Source of the DNA: Rhododendron vialii
Lineage: Eukaryota > Streptophyta > Magnoliopsida > Ericales > Ericaceae
DNA: 64,000 nucleotides
Direction: 5' to 3'
Assembly (NCBI RefSeq): GCF_030253575.1
Contig: NC_080565.1
Coordinates: forward strand, 5,056,001-5,120,000
The notes under the pieces are model-generated. The model was not told where the DNA came from and searched no databases. It saw only the letters and a list, made by a program, of their open reading frames with translations. The translations under genes and the position numbers were made by a program. Every line of letters starts with the position of its first letter. The stretch's first letter is position 1. Shown here piece after piece: positions 35,082 to 45,976 of the stretch.

Positions 35082-35278
35082 TTAGCAATACCTTCTAGTG
35101 TTATTGCAGCCATGACGTGAAACAAGACTCTCCACATATAAAGCAACATCAAACGGCCTACAATTCTGAGGGATCATTATGCTCTTGTATCTATTTTGTT
35201 TCGGGTTGTAGATGACTAACTTCTGCCAATCCAACTTCATTATGACCTCTCCATTGTTCATGAAACACAACAGCTCTA
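35082..35278 (-). pseudogene. F-box/FBA copy 4, C-terminal fragment
   Basis: Only the last 65 or so codons remain: ELLCFMNNGEVIMKLDWQKL, VIYNPKQNRYKSIMI, VALYVESLVSRHGCNNTRRYC and the stop at 35082. It is closest to copy 3. The homology stops exactly where a small inverted-repeat element begins (35279), so insertion and loss of the 5' part removed the F-box. Confidence 0.8.
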
Positions 35279-35400
35279 ACAGCTCCTTTGGATGGAGGGG
35301 TGAGAGAAGAAAACAAAGGGGAGTGGTCTCCCTTATTAGTGAGAAGAAAAGAAAGGGTTGTGTTTTCTCACTACCCCAACCAAATGGAGCCCCTCTATTA
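35279..35400. mobile_element. MITE interrupting F-box copy 4
   Basis: Inverted ends: AGCTCCTTTGGATGGAGGGG-TGAG on the left and CTCACTACCCCAACCAAATGGAG on the right, with pairing inner blocks. About 120 bp, noncoding. Confidence 0.6.
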
Positions 35401-35649
35401 ATTTTTGGAGTGCTAAAATCACAATCCTTTTCATAAATAAGTAGTAATAATATGAGATATTTCAACAATCAATTGCATAACGATAAGTACTGCCAGACTC
35501 AAATCCATTGATTAACTGTAAAGTTTATAACGGTCCACTTTTCTCAAGACAAAAATAAATTTTTTTCATATTTTTACAAATATCCAGTCAATCTAATTTT
35601 CTCAGCAAGTTTTTTTTTTAACAAACAGCTCAACCCAATATATATGACA

Positions 35650-35990
35650 GAAAGTTTCAAATGAGTACCTCTTAAAATACGGACCCCCCTTTTCTGATCG
35701 AATTTCGATGATTCAAGCCGCTCAATGTGTTCAAAACATGATTTTAAGAGTATCCGTGCGAAATCGGCAAAAAACAAAAAGACCAAGAGAGGCTTGATTT
35801 GAGCAATTTTTTATTGAACCGTTCAATAAAAAACTATTCGATGTTGCCCTTCCCAGTCATTTTTTTGTTGATTTATAGCAGGTACTTTTAAAATCACGTT
35901 TTGATCACATTAAATGGCTCAAATCATCGAAATTCGATCGAAAAATGGGAGAAATGAAGAGGTCCATATTTTAACTAAAATGAGAACCCC
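35650..35990. repeat. Foldback (hairpin) element B
   Basis: Related to element A at 29466-29872: TTTCGATGATTCAAGCCGCT-CAATGTG pairs with CACATTAAATGGCTCAAATC-ATCGAAA, and both have a central ATTGAACCGTT-AATAAAAAA block. Ends: TACCTCTTAAAATACGGACC and GGTCCATATTTTAACTAAAA. Confidence 0.65.
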
Positions 35991-36484
35991 CTATGGGAAA
36001 CGGACTGATATCTATATAATAAAACAGAGCTGTGTTTGAATCTAAAAGACAACCAACGCTCCAGATTTATCCCTTCCTTCTGCATAAATCTCCGCCCTCC
36101 ATTCAACATTCCTTTTAAATTTTACTCATACATGTTTCCTTAATATGGGATGTTTCCGAAATCAACGGTTGAGATTAACGTGTAGTAAGGCTAGAAGTAT
36201 ATCTGGAAAGGATACTCCTACTTCCAAAAATCACAGCAAGATGTTTCCGAAATCACAACAGAAAGATTTATTATACTTCTACATCTGCGGCTACAAGTAT
36301 GGTAACAAATTACTGTACGTTTTTTTTTTCCCGAAATCACGGGAAGATTTTTCCAAAATCACAGAAAGATACGTTCTTTTATCAAGGGCTGATATTAAAA
36401 GCTAGATTGAGCAACGGCTGGGATGGATTTGACCTCTCCAATTTTGGCGCTCATGAACACACGGCAGTTCCTCACACCCCCATG

Positions 36485-36522
<38 letters not shown>

Positions 36523-36630
36523 CCACGTCTTTCCCTCACTGGTTCCACCATGGAAACTACTCCTATTCTAGATAACCGATTCAAACCAGATCTCCTCAAT
36601 CCCTCTTCTCGACAAGAAATCTCAACCCAT

Positions 36631-37905
36631 GGCGTTTGGTGAACGAAAGGTCCGTTTCCGCCCTAAGCTGCAGTTCCAGCAACGATTTGCGGCGATAAGA
36701 AGCAGTACCCCTTTTTGTGTGTGTGTGTGTGTTGTCGGTATTTTATCCATTTAGATGGCAAGAATCACAGCCCTCGGTTCTTTTATCTGTGTTTGTATTT
36801 AATGTGTTTGTGAAAATGCCTCATACAAGTGGAAAGGCTCTCTAGGTCGGTTATATATTACACACAATCTCGGCCTTTATATTACCCATGTTGCTCTCTA
36901 TGTCTGGTTGGACAGTCAAGGAACAATGCAGTGCATAAGTTTGGGTTGGTTTGAAACCAGCTGTTTCTATAACCTTTCTTCTAAAATGTCGTATTTGGTG
37001 TTTCCAATCATGTGTCTCTAATTAGTCGTGTTTTTTCACCTTCAATATAGTGATCTAGGCTGCAAGAAGGCTCTTTGGGATCTAAAGGTATAGTTGTTTT
37101 TTCTTTTTTAGTTTTAAACTTCTAATTTTTTTAGTTTGCTTTTGTTTTAACTTTAATGTCACCAACATCATTCTTTGTATGTTTGTCTACAAATTTGTTT
37201 TGTTTTCCTGAATTGCAGCTCCAATGGTGATATTTTTGAGGAATGCAGTATTGGGGATAATTTCATCAAAGCCATCTGCTGTGACAAACAGATCCGTGGC
37301 GGTTACGTCCGTGGTGAAGGGGTAATCATTAATGTTTCCACCCTTTGGATAACTTTTTTGCTTCGAAAATTTTATCTTTATTAGTTATGCTCCAAATTAA
37401 GCTGGGTTGGTCTACAGATATTTGTTAATCATGGTGCCTTAATTGAAATTCTGTTGTCTTTTTGGTGCAATGTCACTACTTATAATGCTTGGTTGGCAAC
37501 TTGAATCGAACATGTTTCTATGACAAAGTGAGCCAATTGTCAACACTTATTTACATATTTACTGTATTAAATTGCATTACATCGTGATGATCTATCTGTT
37601 CACTTTCAACTTCTTACCCTTATTTATCACTTTTGTCCTCAGGTCTTCGAGGGGATCTATCTAGAGATTTAGATGAGTCTTTGATGCAAATTGCAAGGAC
37701 TATAGAAAATGCAGTGTCACCGGTAAAAGTTTACCTTGCATTTCCCCCCTTAATTAGTTTTTTCTTATCTGTTTTTTGGTTTCTAAAAAATTATTGTTGT
37801 CTACTTTTTCACTAAACTCTGTGCGTTGATGAAGGTGATTTTTCCCTTCCTTTTTCTAGGTACGCACGTCATGCATAAAATTAGTGCAAAGAAAATAGGA
37901 AGGTA
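36631..37905 (+). other. Exon-like segments carried by the Helitron (unidentified)
   Basis: Several short open segments flanked by good splice consensus: after the acceptor TTGCAG near 37218, NGDIFEECSIGDNFIKAICC up to a GTAATC donor near 37322; after the acceptor CTCAG near 37642, LRGDLSRDLDESLMQIARTI up to GTAAAAG near 37721; and a short one ending GGAAGGTAAG near 37903. An upstream ATGGCGTTTGGTGAACG (36631) could be the original start. I do not recognise the gene. Helitrons often capture host gene fragments, and this pattern suggests that, but no parent is visible in the window. Confidence 0.4.
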
Positions 37906-40116
37906 AGAAATTTCTGGTTCTCTTCTTTTATTGCTTTCTCTACTCTCTTTTTTCCTTGGGGTTTTCCTGCATTTTACGGATCTATTTCACTCGGTACCTC
38001 TTGAATTTGGTTTTCTAAGCACCAAATGCAGATATTTCTATGTGGTTTTTGATGGTTAGATTTCTTCAATAAGTTTCTTAGGATGTTTTTTCATCAAACA
38101 CTGGTAGGATGCGTTGTGCAATCTGTCATCTTGATGATCTAACAGTGAAGTGGGATCCTTTGAAGGCCATGACAGCCCTCAACCTTAGCCACCTGATTTG
38201 GAAATCATTTTTGGATCTATTGTCAAATTGCTACAATTGAACTAGAACTCGAAAGAACTAGCATGGAAGTTAGAGTTGTATGAGTGGTACTAAACTAATT
38301 AAACTAATGAGGCTTCTAATAGGCGATTGAAGTATGTATTTGTGTTGAAACTTGAAACCACTTTGGCATCAACTGCGAACATGGTGTTTAATACAAAAAA
38401 CTGGATGTTTGTGAAATTTCTAAAAAGAATTGGAGTTTAACCTTACAAAGGCCTTGGATGCCGACAAACAGAGGAAAAGAGTGCAGAAGTATAGCATTTA
38501 TTCACGTGAACCCCAATTAACAAATGTTGGCAAAGAGGAAAAGAGTGCAGGAAGTCTAGAATTTTCTCATCGAAGTCCATGTTATTCTTGAATGGATGGA
38601 CTTCTTTGATGTTTACTTGAGTTTTTTTTTTTAAAAGTTGTGAGTCAGATTTACTGTATGGTTGCGTCGGATTGGTCGATGGTGATCAATACAAGTGCAA
38701 TGTGGTTGGGTGCATTTGGTGTCGGTTGTGATCAATACCAGTGCAATCTTAAGTGCTTAAGTGCTGCTATTGTTATTCTAATTAGCAGGTTGGTGACTAG
38801 CTAGGAGTAACCACACAGGTCACGAATTCTTCATTACAAAAGTGCTTTACACTCGGAGTTTGGTGCTAGCATGGGGGCATTGACGCATTATGACCATGAT
38901 TACTATTGTTTTTGGAGGCTTTTCTTTGGTCATGACGGTATTGTTGTCAATTGAATTAGTGGTTTGCTTTGCGATGATATTGATTTTTATATTCCTAAAT
39001 GTGTGTGGCTTGGTGTATGACCTACGTAGTTGTATATGTCTTCCAGTTCTTTGTTGATACAAATCTTGCTTATCCACAATGAAGGCTTTACTACTTATTA
39101 TGAGGAATTTGTGTGACTGGTTGTTGGTCAGATTTTGATTTGCTAAATTATGATCAATATAGTTGCAGTTCTGATCAAAATTCCACCCAAAACCTTTTTA
39201 TTTTCCTGAAACGTGCTTCCTTTTTGATAATTCAGATGTCCGTGCCAGTTTTCGCGCACCTCAACTAATCCTGTGGGCTCCACCGCCCACTTGCATGGAG
39301 TTATAGAGAGTCCTCGACACGTTTGGTTATTTTCTTCAATTTTGTTCACATTTGGATATTTTTCTTGGAAGATGGTATATTCAGGACTAAGCTTCCATGG
39401 GTTGGAAGCTCTAACTGGCTAACGATGTGCAGTGAAACTTTAAAAGGAAATGGAACAGGTTGCATTTGCATTTGCATTTCTTCAACAAGTCTATGACAAT
39501 TAGCTTGGTTCTACTCCAAGCTATAGCATTGCTGCATCTATTTGGCTGAGTAAATTAGAGTTAGTATTTTTTTACGCAAGGCGAGTTAGGTTAACATGGG
39601 TTGTCATAGTAGGGAAGGTCATTGGTTAGGACGGACAATTTGCTAGATAAAATGGTTTATGCTTTGTTGAATTTTACTCTAGAATCATGTTTGTTTAAAG
39701 GAAGATGCTTACTTATTTGTTTTTTTTTTTGTGTGTGTGTATGTTTCCTGGTAGTAGTTTAATGTACAAGTGGCAAGATTACTGAAATACAATTTCCTTA
39801 CCTGTGTTTTTCGTTGAGTTGATGAATAACAATAATATGTGTTTTATTTTCTAAAATGTGGTCTAGTTGTCATTTTTCTCCTTATCTTTGGTTGTTGGGC
39901 GAATTATATTGTACATGGGTGTGATATGAATCACTGCTTGATTGATTAGATAGTATTAAGCTCAGTTTCGCTACGGGGCTAAAAGAGAAAACTCGGCCTT
40001 AGCCCCGTAGGAAAACTCAGAGCCTTATATTCTTTCCGGAAAAGTCGGGTTCACTGGTGGAGGTTGTTAATAATAGAGAAGGGTAGTCATTTAGGTTGGG
40101 TTCAGAATACGTAGCG

Positions 40117-40145
40117 CCGTGCCTTCAGGCACGGGCATACACTAG
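40117..40145 (+). promoter_or_regulatory. Helitron 3' terminal hairpin and CTAG end
   Basis: Stem CCGTGCC/GGCACGG with a TTCA loop, seven bases, then CTAG: the replication-termination signal of Helitrons. Confidence 0.85.
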
Positions 40146-40527
40146 TATATGAATAAAACTAAGTCCATACAACACAATACAACTAACACAAGGCTGCCCT
40201 AGCTTTATAGTGAGCAGCCTTAACTACCATCCTAGACACTTTTAACTACTTTAACAACCTCGGAAAAAGAACACAAATGACGAACATCTAAGAGAGAATT
40301 TCGAAGGTCATGACTCGCCTTCTTTGGATTGTGCAAACCTTGCACAAATGAATGGTTCGGATTGTCAAACAAGATTGCAGAATTTACACTATTAGGTACT
40401 GTGGTTGCAGGGGCAGAACTACCAAAGGGGTGGGTGTCGTGGCGCGTGCCACCCCGTTTTAGAAATACCGAAAAATATATAAGGGGGAATTTTTAGGCCG
40501 GCCCTAAAAAGTAGGTTTGGACTTAAG
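40146..40527. other. Spacer with a fragment of a hAT-like element
   Basis: 40411-40490 (GGGGCAGAACTACCAAAGGG, GTGCCACCCCGTTTTAGAAA) resembles the left part of the element at 57816-58610. Otherwise noncoding. Confidence 0.45.
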
Positions 40528-41039
40528 TCTCCGTTTGGTTGGATGTAAAATGTTTTACAATGTAAAATGTTTTCCATGTAAAATATTTTTTCAGAAAACA
40601 AATTTCAAACTTTTATTTTCCGGTGTTTGGTTGGTACATGAAAAATATTTTTCAAAACAATGATTTTCCGTCATTTGGTTGTCAAAATAGTTTTCCACAC
40701 AAAGGTTATGCATTAACCTGTTATTTGAAGTTAGATAAAGAACCTCCCAAGCATTTTAAAACCACATTCAAAATAAATATGAATATACAAGTTAAGCAGT
40801 TCCCAAATTGAAACAATCGATTCATATAAGCTGCCCATATCCATTTTTTAGCATAACCTAAGATCCATTTCATGCAAATAACTAAAGCATCAACTGAATA
40901 ACCCAATTATCCATCGTTACTATCGGAATCAAAATACAAATTAACCCTTGCAACAAATAAGATTTTTTAACAAAAAGATATGCTACTAGCAACAAGAACT
41001 GGTAACTCATAGAACACTAGATATAATTCACTTCAAAAT

Positions 41040-41262
41040 TTATGGCTGCTAAAATCTTCAAGCCAAATCCTTCGGAGGTTAATGCTCTTCGCCATGAATG
41101 CCTTCCCAAGCCTTTCATGCTCAACCAAATAATCAAAAGCCGAGCCTAGAAAAGCCTCATCAAAACCTTCCATCTTCATCAGTTCATCGTGAAGAGCTTG
41201 AACATTAAGCCTATCCCATGTCAGCCTAGTAATTGCATCTAAAGAAAAGCAGTCTCAAATAC
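41040..41262 (-). pseudogene. PIF ORF1 (Myb/SANT-like) C-terminal remnant
   Basis: The minus strand reads QALHDELMKMEGFDEAFLGS, then AFDYLVEHERLGKAFMAKS and RRIWLEDF, a pattern seen at the end of plant Myb/SANT-like proteins encoded next to Harbinger transposases and needed for their transposition. The upstream part is not readable in one frame. Confidence 0.5.
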
Positions 41263-41478
41263 TTGAAACACATGAAGGTAGCAATGAAAATTCCTTTGCT
41301 GACTTTCCCCATCATCTAAGCAAATAAAACATCACTGGATAACATCTTTTCCACATCGCCAATGGATTACATTTTAACCATTAGTGTATTGGTACCACAT
41401 AGCATCAGCTATGGCCTTCCTTTTTCATGTCCATTCTCTATTTTCTTCTCTCTCTTGTCTTTGTGTCCGTTGTGGATT

Positions 41479-42552
41479 TCATTGTCTAGGCTGGAATCGA
41501 CGATTGACCCGTTGCATTATCCGATCATTGGGATCAACTCCCACTATATGGTTGTGCAAAACACAACACGCTAGTACCACATCTACTTGTAGTTCATACT
41601 TCAAATAAGGTTCTCCGCCAAGCATACGAAATCTCTTCTTTAACACTCCAAACCCCCGTTCAACAGTGCTTCGCAATGAAGAGTGGAGATGATTGAAAAG
41701 CTCTGTTTCATTTTCAGGCTCATGGTTACTATACTCTTTTAGGTGATATCGAACACCACGATATGGAGGGATGAATCCACTTCTAATGCCGTAACCGGAA
41801 TCAGCAAGGTAATATTTACCTACAAAAAAAAACCCTAATGTCATGTGTCTGCTCAGTTTTATTAATAATGCTATCAAACTAAAAGTCTTAGGGCAAAAAA
41901 ATTACCTTCAGGGACTTGAAGCCCCCTGGGCCTCAAAATTGCATCATTCAAGATAAGTGAATCATGTGCTGAGCCCTCCCAACCCGTAAGTACATAAACA
42001 AATTTGAGGTCAAAAGTGATGGTTGCTAAAACATTTTGCGATGTCCATCTTTTTCGCCCACGAAACCTCCCTTGAAGTTCAAGGGGAACTGATGCCCGGA
42101 TATGTGTCCCATCAATAGCTCCCACACAATCCTATTTTTTCCAAGGCAACCAAAGTTTTGGTAACTTGATTTCTTAAGGACAAATTCAATTATGCATATT
42201 TGTTGTTATTACTTACCGAAAACCAAGGATAAAATCTTCGATTATTTCGTATCTCCTATGGAGTGGAAACACCTGGTAGTCTAATGAGCTCTGGATATAA
42301 CTTTAAAATGGTGCCCATAACAATAAGAAAATATCGGTGTATGGTTTCAATCGACCGATGAAAGACGCTTCCAACCAACCGAAATCTCAAATTATGTCCA
42401 ACTATTTTTAAGAAAATCATCACTTGCTCTCTCACTGACATGTGCATCGTGGGTTGTAAAAGTCCTTTTTGAGTGAGAGTTTCACATAGCTTTGAAAATG
42501 CCAAAGGACTCATTCGTATCTGACCTATGCAATGCTTAATACTAGCATACAA
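41479..42552 (-). pseudogene. PIF/Harbinger transposase (DDE_Tnp_4), one premature stop
   Basis: Exon 1 from ATG 42552: GQIRMSPLAFSKLCETL, RFRLVGSVFHRSIETIHRYF, then LPGVSTP followed by an in-frame TAG (42256-42258), after which the frame continues EIRNNRRFYPWFS to a GTAAGT donor. Exon 2 starts after a TAG acceptor with DCVGAIDGTHI (first catalytic Asp), then GWEGSAHDS (second Asp), ending PEG at a GTAATT donor. Exon 3 resumes KYYLADSGYG, then TVERGFGVLKKRFRML (catalytic Glu) to the stop at 41479. All three catalytic residues are kept; the single TAG is the only clear lesion in the part seen. Confidence 0.82.
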
Positions 42553-43157
42553 AATGCTATTTATATTGCTCTCCCTCTCTCGGTCTCTATTGACATGAGG
42601 TGCCCTAGGTATATCAGGGATAAGGTTCCTATTCCTATATCTTAAAAATGTCTAGGATTGCAACACCGGTAGCTATTACTGCAGCGGCAGCTCCAATTAC
42701 TGCAGCGGCAGCTCCAATTACTGCAACTTCAGTTACACTAGCATCATTTTGTTCATTAGCCATCTACATAAACAAAAAAATTCAAACACAATTATTGGAG
42801 AAAAGTATAGACTAAGAGGACATAATCACATGTTTTATCAGCTGAGAATAAACCAATAGCTGAAGCTCATTGAGTAAATACATCAAACAGACAACGGGGA
42901 ATAGAACAACATGACACACAACGTACAAAAAAAAAATCAATAAGAAGATGAGTACATTACTACTGTCAAACAAAGAAATTCGCCAACCATGGATCAAATA
43001 TGAATTAGAAGCATCAAATTAGATCGAAAAAAAATTGACAGATTTTCTCAAAGCTAGAATGGAAGAAGAATTCGGAGGTACTTGCCGTTGAGAACGCCGG
43101 TGATTGGTCGCCGGCGAAGGTGCTGTAGAAAATCGCAGGATTGAGGAAGCTCTTGCG

Positions 43158-43190
<33 letters not shown>
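43158..43190. repeat. (C)33 homopolymer
   Basis: 33 consecutive C on the plus strand, followed by CT-rich DNA. The opposite strand is a G run that could form G-quadruplexes. Confidence 0.95.
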
Positions 43191-43192
<2 letters not shown>

Positions 43193-43390
43193 TCTTCCTC
43201 TCTCTCGCTTCAGATTTGATTTGGGAGATGGGGATGGGTACTTGTTTTGGGAGAAGGAGGGCTTACATGTTTTGGGAACGGGAGACGCACAGCAAAAAAA
43301 CAAAAACGACTTACGGGGAAAAGAAGAGGAAAACAATTTCACCCTTTCGGTGCAAAATATTTTACATTGAAAATATTTTCCTTCTCCTTC

Positions 43391-43700
43391 TTCATCCTGT
43401 TGTGAAGAAAAATGTATCCACATTCGCTCAGCTTCTGTCGCCATTGTTCTTCCTCTTTCTCCTGTTCGCCATTACCAAATGGTCGAAAGCTTCGAAAGGA
43501 GACGCCATGCATGATCAAAGGGGTTTTCCTCTATTGATGAAACAATTCAAAGCATTGTTCGTGAAGAATTTCATCCTGTCGTGAAGAAAAATGTATCCAC
43601 GTTCGCTCAACTTCTGTCGCCGTTATTCTTCCTCTTTCTCCTGTTCGCCATTACCAAATGGTCGAAAGCTTCGAAAGGAGATGCCGTGCATGATCCTGTC
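43391..43700. repeat. 179-bp tandem duplication
   Basis: TTCATCCTGT(T/C)GTGAAGAAAA occurs at 43391 and 43570, with about 127 bp of strongly similar following sequence (CTGTCGCC, CTCCTGTTCGCCATTACCAA, TCGAAAGGAGA). The first copy is separated from the second by a unique tail (AAAGGGGTTTTCC...). Confidence 0.88.
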
Positions 43701-43755
43701 GCTCTTAGTTCTCTCCCAATTCCTCCATGCGAGGCCAAGTTCTACAACGCTCTCC

Positions 43756-43974
43756 TGTGACAGAAATGAGAAGAGAATAATGTATTGTATTGAATTCAAT
43801 AATAAACTGTACAACGAGGTCCCTATTTATATAAGATGAGGGAGCCTAATTATGGAAAGAAAATCGACCTAATTACAATCAAATCAATTACAATAATAAG
43901 AAATTGAGAGAATCATATAATATCATAATCATATCTGGATATGATTACGATATCATATGTTTGATATTCTAACA
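43756..43974 (-). repeat. 3' LTR of the copia element
   Basis: 219 bp; on the minus strand it starts TGTTAGAATATC (43974) and ends ...TTCTGTCACA (43756). It is preceded by the polypurine tract TTTGAGGGGGGA (43975-43986), which primes plus-strand synthesis. No 5' LTR copy found. Confidence 0.75.
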
Positions 43975-43987
43975 TCCCCCCTCAAAC

Positions 43988-45717
43988 TCAAGGTGGTAGT
44001 GCAGACACCACCTTGAGTTTGGACACCAAGTCATGACAATGTTCAGGAGGATGAGCCTTGGTAAAGATGTCCGCAGTCTGATCGGATGAGGAAATTGAGA
44101 GAAGGTGAACGCTACCCCGAACAACATGTGGGCGAATAAAGTGACAATCAATCTCAATATGTTTGGTGCGATCATGAAACACATCATTGCGGGCAATCTG
44201 AACAGCACTCTGATTATCACAACAAAGTGTAGTAGCAGTGGAATGAATAATACCCATATTCACTAAGGAGCCAGCGGAGCCATATCAATTTTTGAGTAGT
44301 GTCAGCAATAGCACGATACTCCCTCCTCAGTACTAGAATGAGAAACAAGAGATTGCTTCTTACTTCGCCAAGAGATGAGAGAGTCACCAAGAAAGAAACA
44401 GTAACCTGTGGTAGAGCGACGATCAGTGGGGTCACCAGCCCAATCAACATCAGAATATGCACATAACTCAAGGGATGAATGTGCTGAATAGTAGAGGCCA
44501 TGAAATAGAGTACCTTTGACATAACGAAGAATTCGAAGAACAGCCTGAAAATGAGTCGATCGCGGAGCAGACATGAGCTGGCTAACTATGTGAACGGCAT
44601 AGGCAATGTCAGACCGGGTGATAGTAAGATACATAAGACTACCAACCAATTGGCAATAAAGAGTGGCATCAGGGAGTGGTGTGCCATCTGGAGGAGTGAG
44701 TCGAGTGGTTGGCTCAAGTGGTGTGGATGTAATCTTGTTGTCGGTGATACCAGCACGACTAAGAAGATAAGAGGCATACTTAGCCTGAGTGAGATAGTAG
44801 CCATCAGATGTATATGAGATCTCAAGACCTAAGAAATAGCTCACAATACCCAAATCCTTCATCAAAAATTGCTTGCTGAGGAAGGCTTTGAGATCAGAAA
44901 TACCAACATTATCATTGCCAGTAATAATCATGTCATCAACATAGAGAAGAAGAAAGATAATACCACTTGCAGACTTCTAGATAAATAGTGCAGAATCATA
45001 CTGGCTAGAAGAGAATCCGAAATTCTGAATAGTGGTACTGAATTTGTCAAACTAGGCACGTGGAGCTTGCTTGAGACCATAAAGAGCGTGATTAAGTTTA
45101 CACACTTTGTTTGGAGGATGATTATACCCAGGTGGAGGCCGCATATAAACTTCTTCGGTAAGATCGCCATTGAGAAAGATATTCTTGACGTCCATCTGAT
45201 TTAGATTCCACTTGCATACGGCAACAACTGCAAGTAAACTTCGAACAGAAGTGAGACGAGCAACTGGTGGAAAAGTTTCCTCATAGTCAATACCATACTC
45301 TTGAGCAAAACCCTTTGCAACCAAACGAGCTTTGTAACGCTCTATAGAGCCATCAGAGCGAGTCTTTATCTTGTAAACCCACTTAGAACCAATAGGAGTC
45401 TTGCTAGGAGGAAGGTCAATGGTATCCCAAGTGTGTGCTTTATCCAAAGCCTGTAATTCTTCTGCCATTGCTTGCTGCCAAAGAGGATTAGAACTTGCCT
45501 CACAGTTGGAGTGAGGTTCATGATGAGAAAGTATAGAAGAAAAACAATGATAATCATGAAGATGAACAGGTACTTCCCTTACCCGAGTAGAGCCACGGAG
45601 TGGTGAATCATTAGATAGAGGTGGTACAAGAGGCTCAATAAGAGGAGAGCTAGGTGATGAAAGAGGCTCATTTAGAGTAGAGCCAAAATGCATCATTTCG
45701 GGGAAGAGAGGAGCCAT
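43988..45717 (-). pseudogene. Copia reverse transcriptase and RNase H
   Basis: From the start: [59 protein letters not shown], the catalytic YVDDMIITGN (near 44930), PRSTHFQAVLRILRYVKGTL and RRSTTGYCFFLGDSLISWRS. The RNase H end reads CDNQSAVQIARNDVFHDRTK, then FIRPHVVRG and TADIFTKA. Stops interrupt after GLKQAPRA (Trp codon to TAG) and after SALFI; a shift follows HSSTE. Clearly inactive. Confidence 0.88.
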
Positions 45718-45725
45718 AAGGTGAA

Positions 45726-45910
45726 TGTAATACCCTTAGTCTTTAATTATGTTTTAAGTTAATTATGTGATGTGTTTTGGGCTTAATTTGCTAGCTAAAT
45801 GAAATTGGAACATAAGTTGGCATATGGCACGCACACGCTCAATAATTTTTCCTAAGCATAGCAAAACAAAATAGGGGCTTCTACGTTCTTCCCTTGTTCT
45901 TATCACAAAC

Positions 45911-45976
<66 letters not shown>

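Larger units (their letters stand above)
36011..40145 (+). mobile_element. Non-autonomous Helitron, 4.1 kb
   Basis: The 5' end TCTATATAATAAAACAGAGC follows a host A (36010). The 3' end is a 7-bp stem hairpin (CCGTGCC, loop TTCA, GGCACGG; 40117-40134), then GCATACA and CTAG (40142-40145) followed by host T (40146). This is the standard plant Helitron structure (5'-TC, 3' hairpin plus CTRR, insertion between A and T, no TIR, no target duplication). There is no Rep/helicase ORF inside. The interior has exon-like pieces; see the separate entry. Confidence 0.82.
40528..43385 (-). mobile_element. PIF/Harbinger element, defective
   Basis: Left terminal region TCTCCGTTTGGTTGGATGTA plus TAAAATGTTTT repeats (40528-40620); right terminal region with AATATTTTCAATGTAAAATA on the minus strand (43325-43385). 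Inside, on the minus strand, lie a three-exon transposase (42552-41479) and the C-terminal end of a Myb/SANT-like ORF1 (about 41260-41040). The outer right tip is not recognisable; a tandem duplication starts directly after it. Confidence 0.75.

Noticed and set aside
43104..43370. Open frame with a polyproline run
   Set aside because: Made by the C homopolymer; overlaps the PIF terminal region and has no domain.
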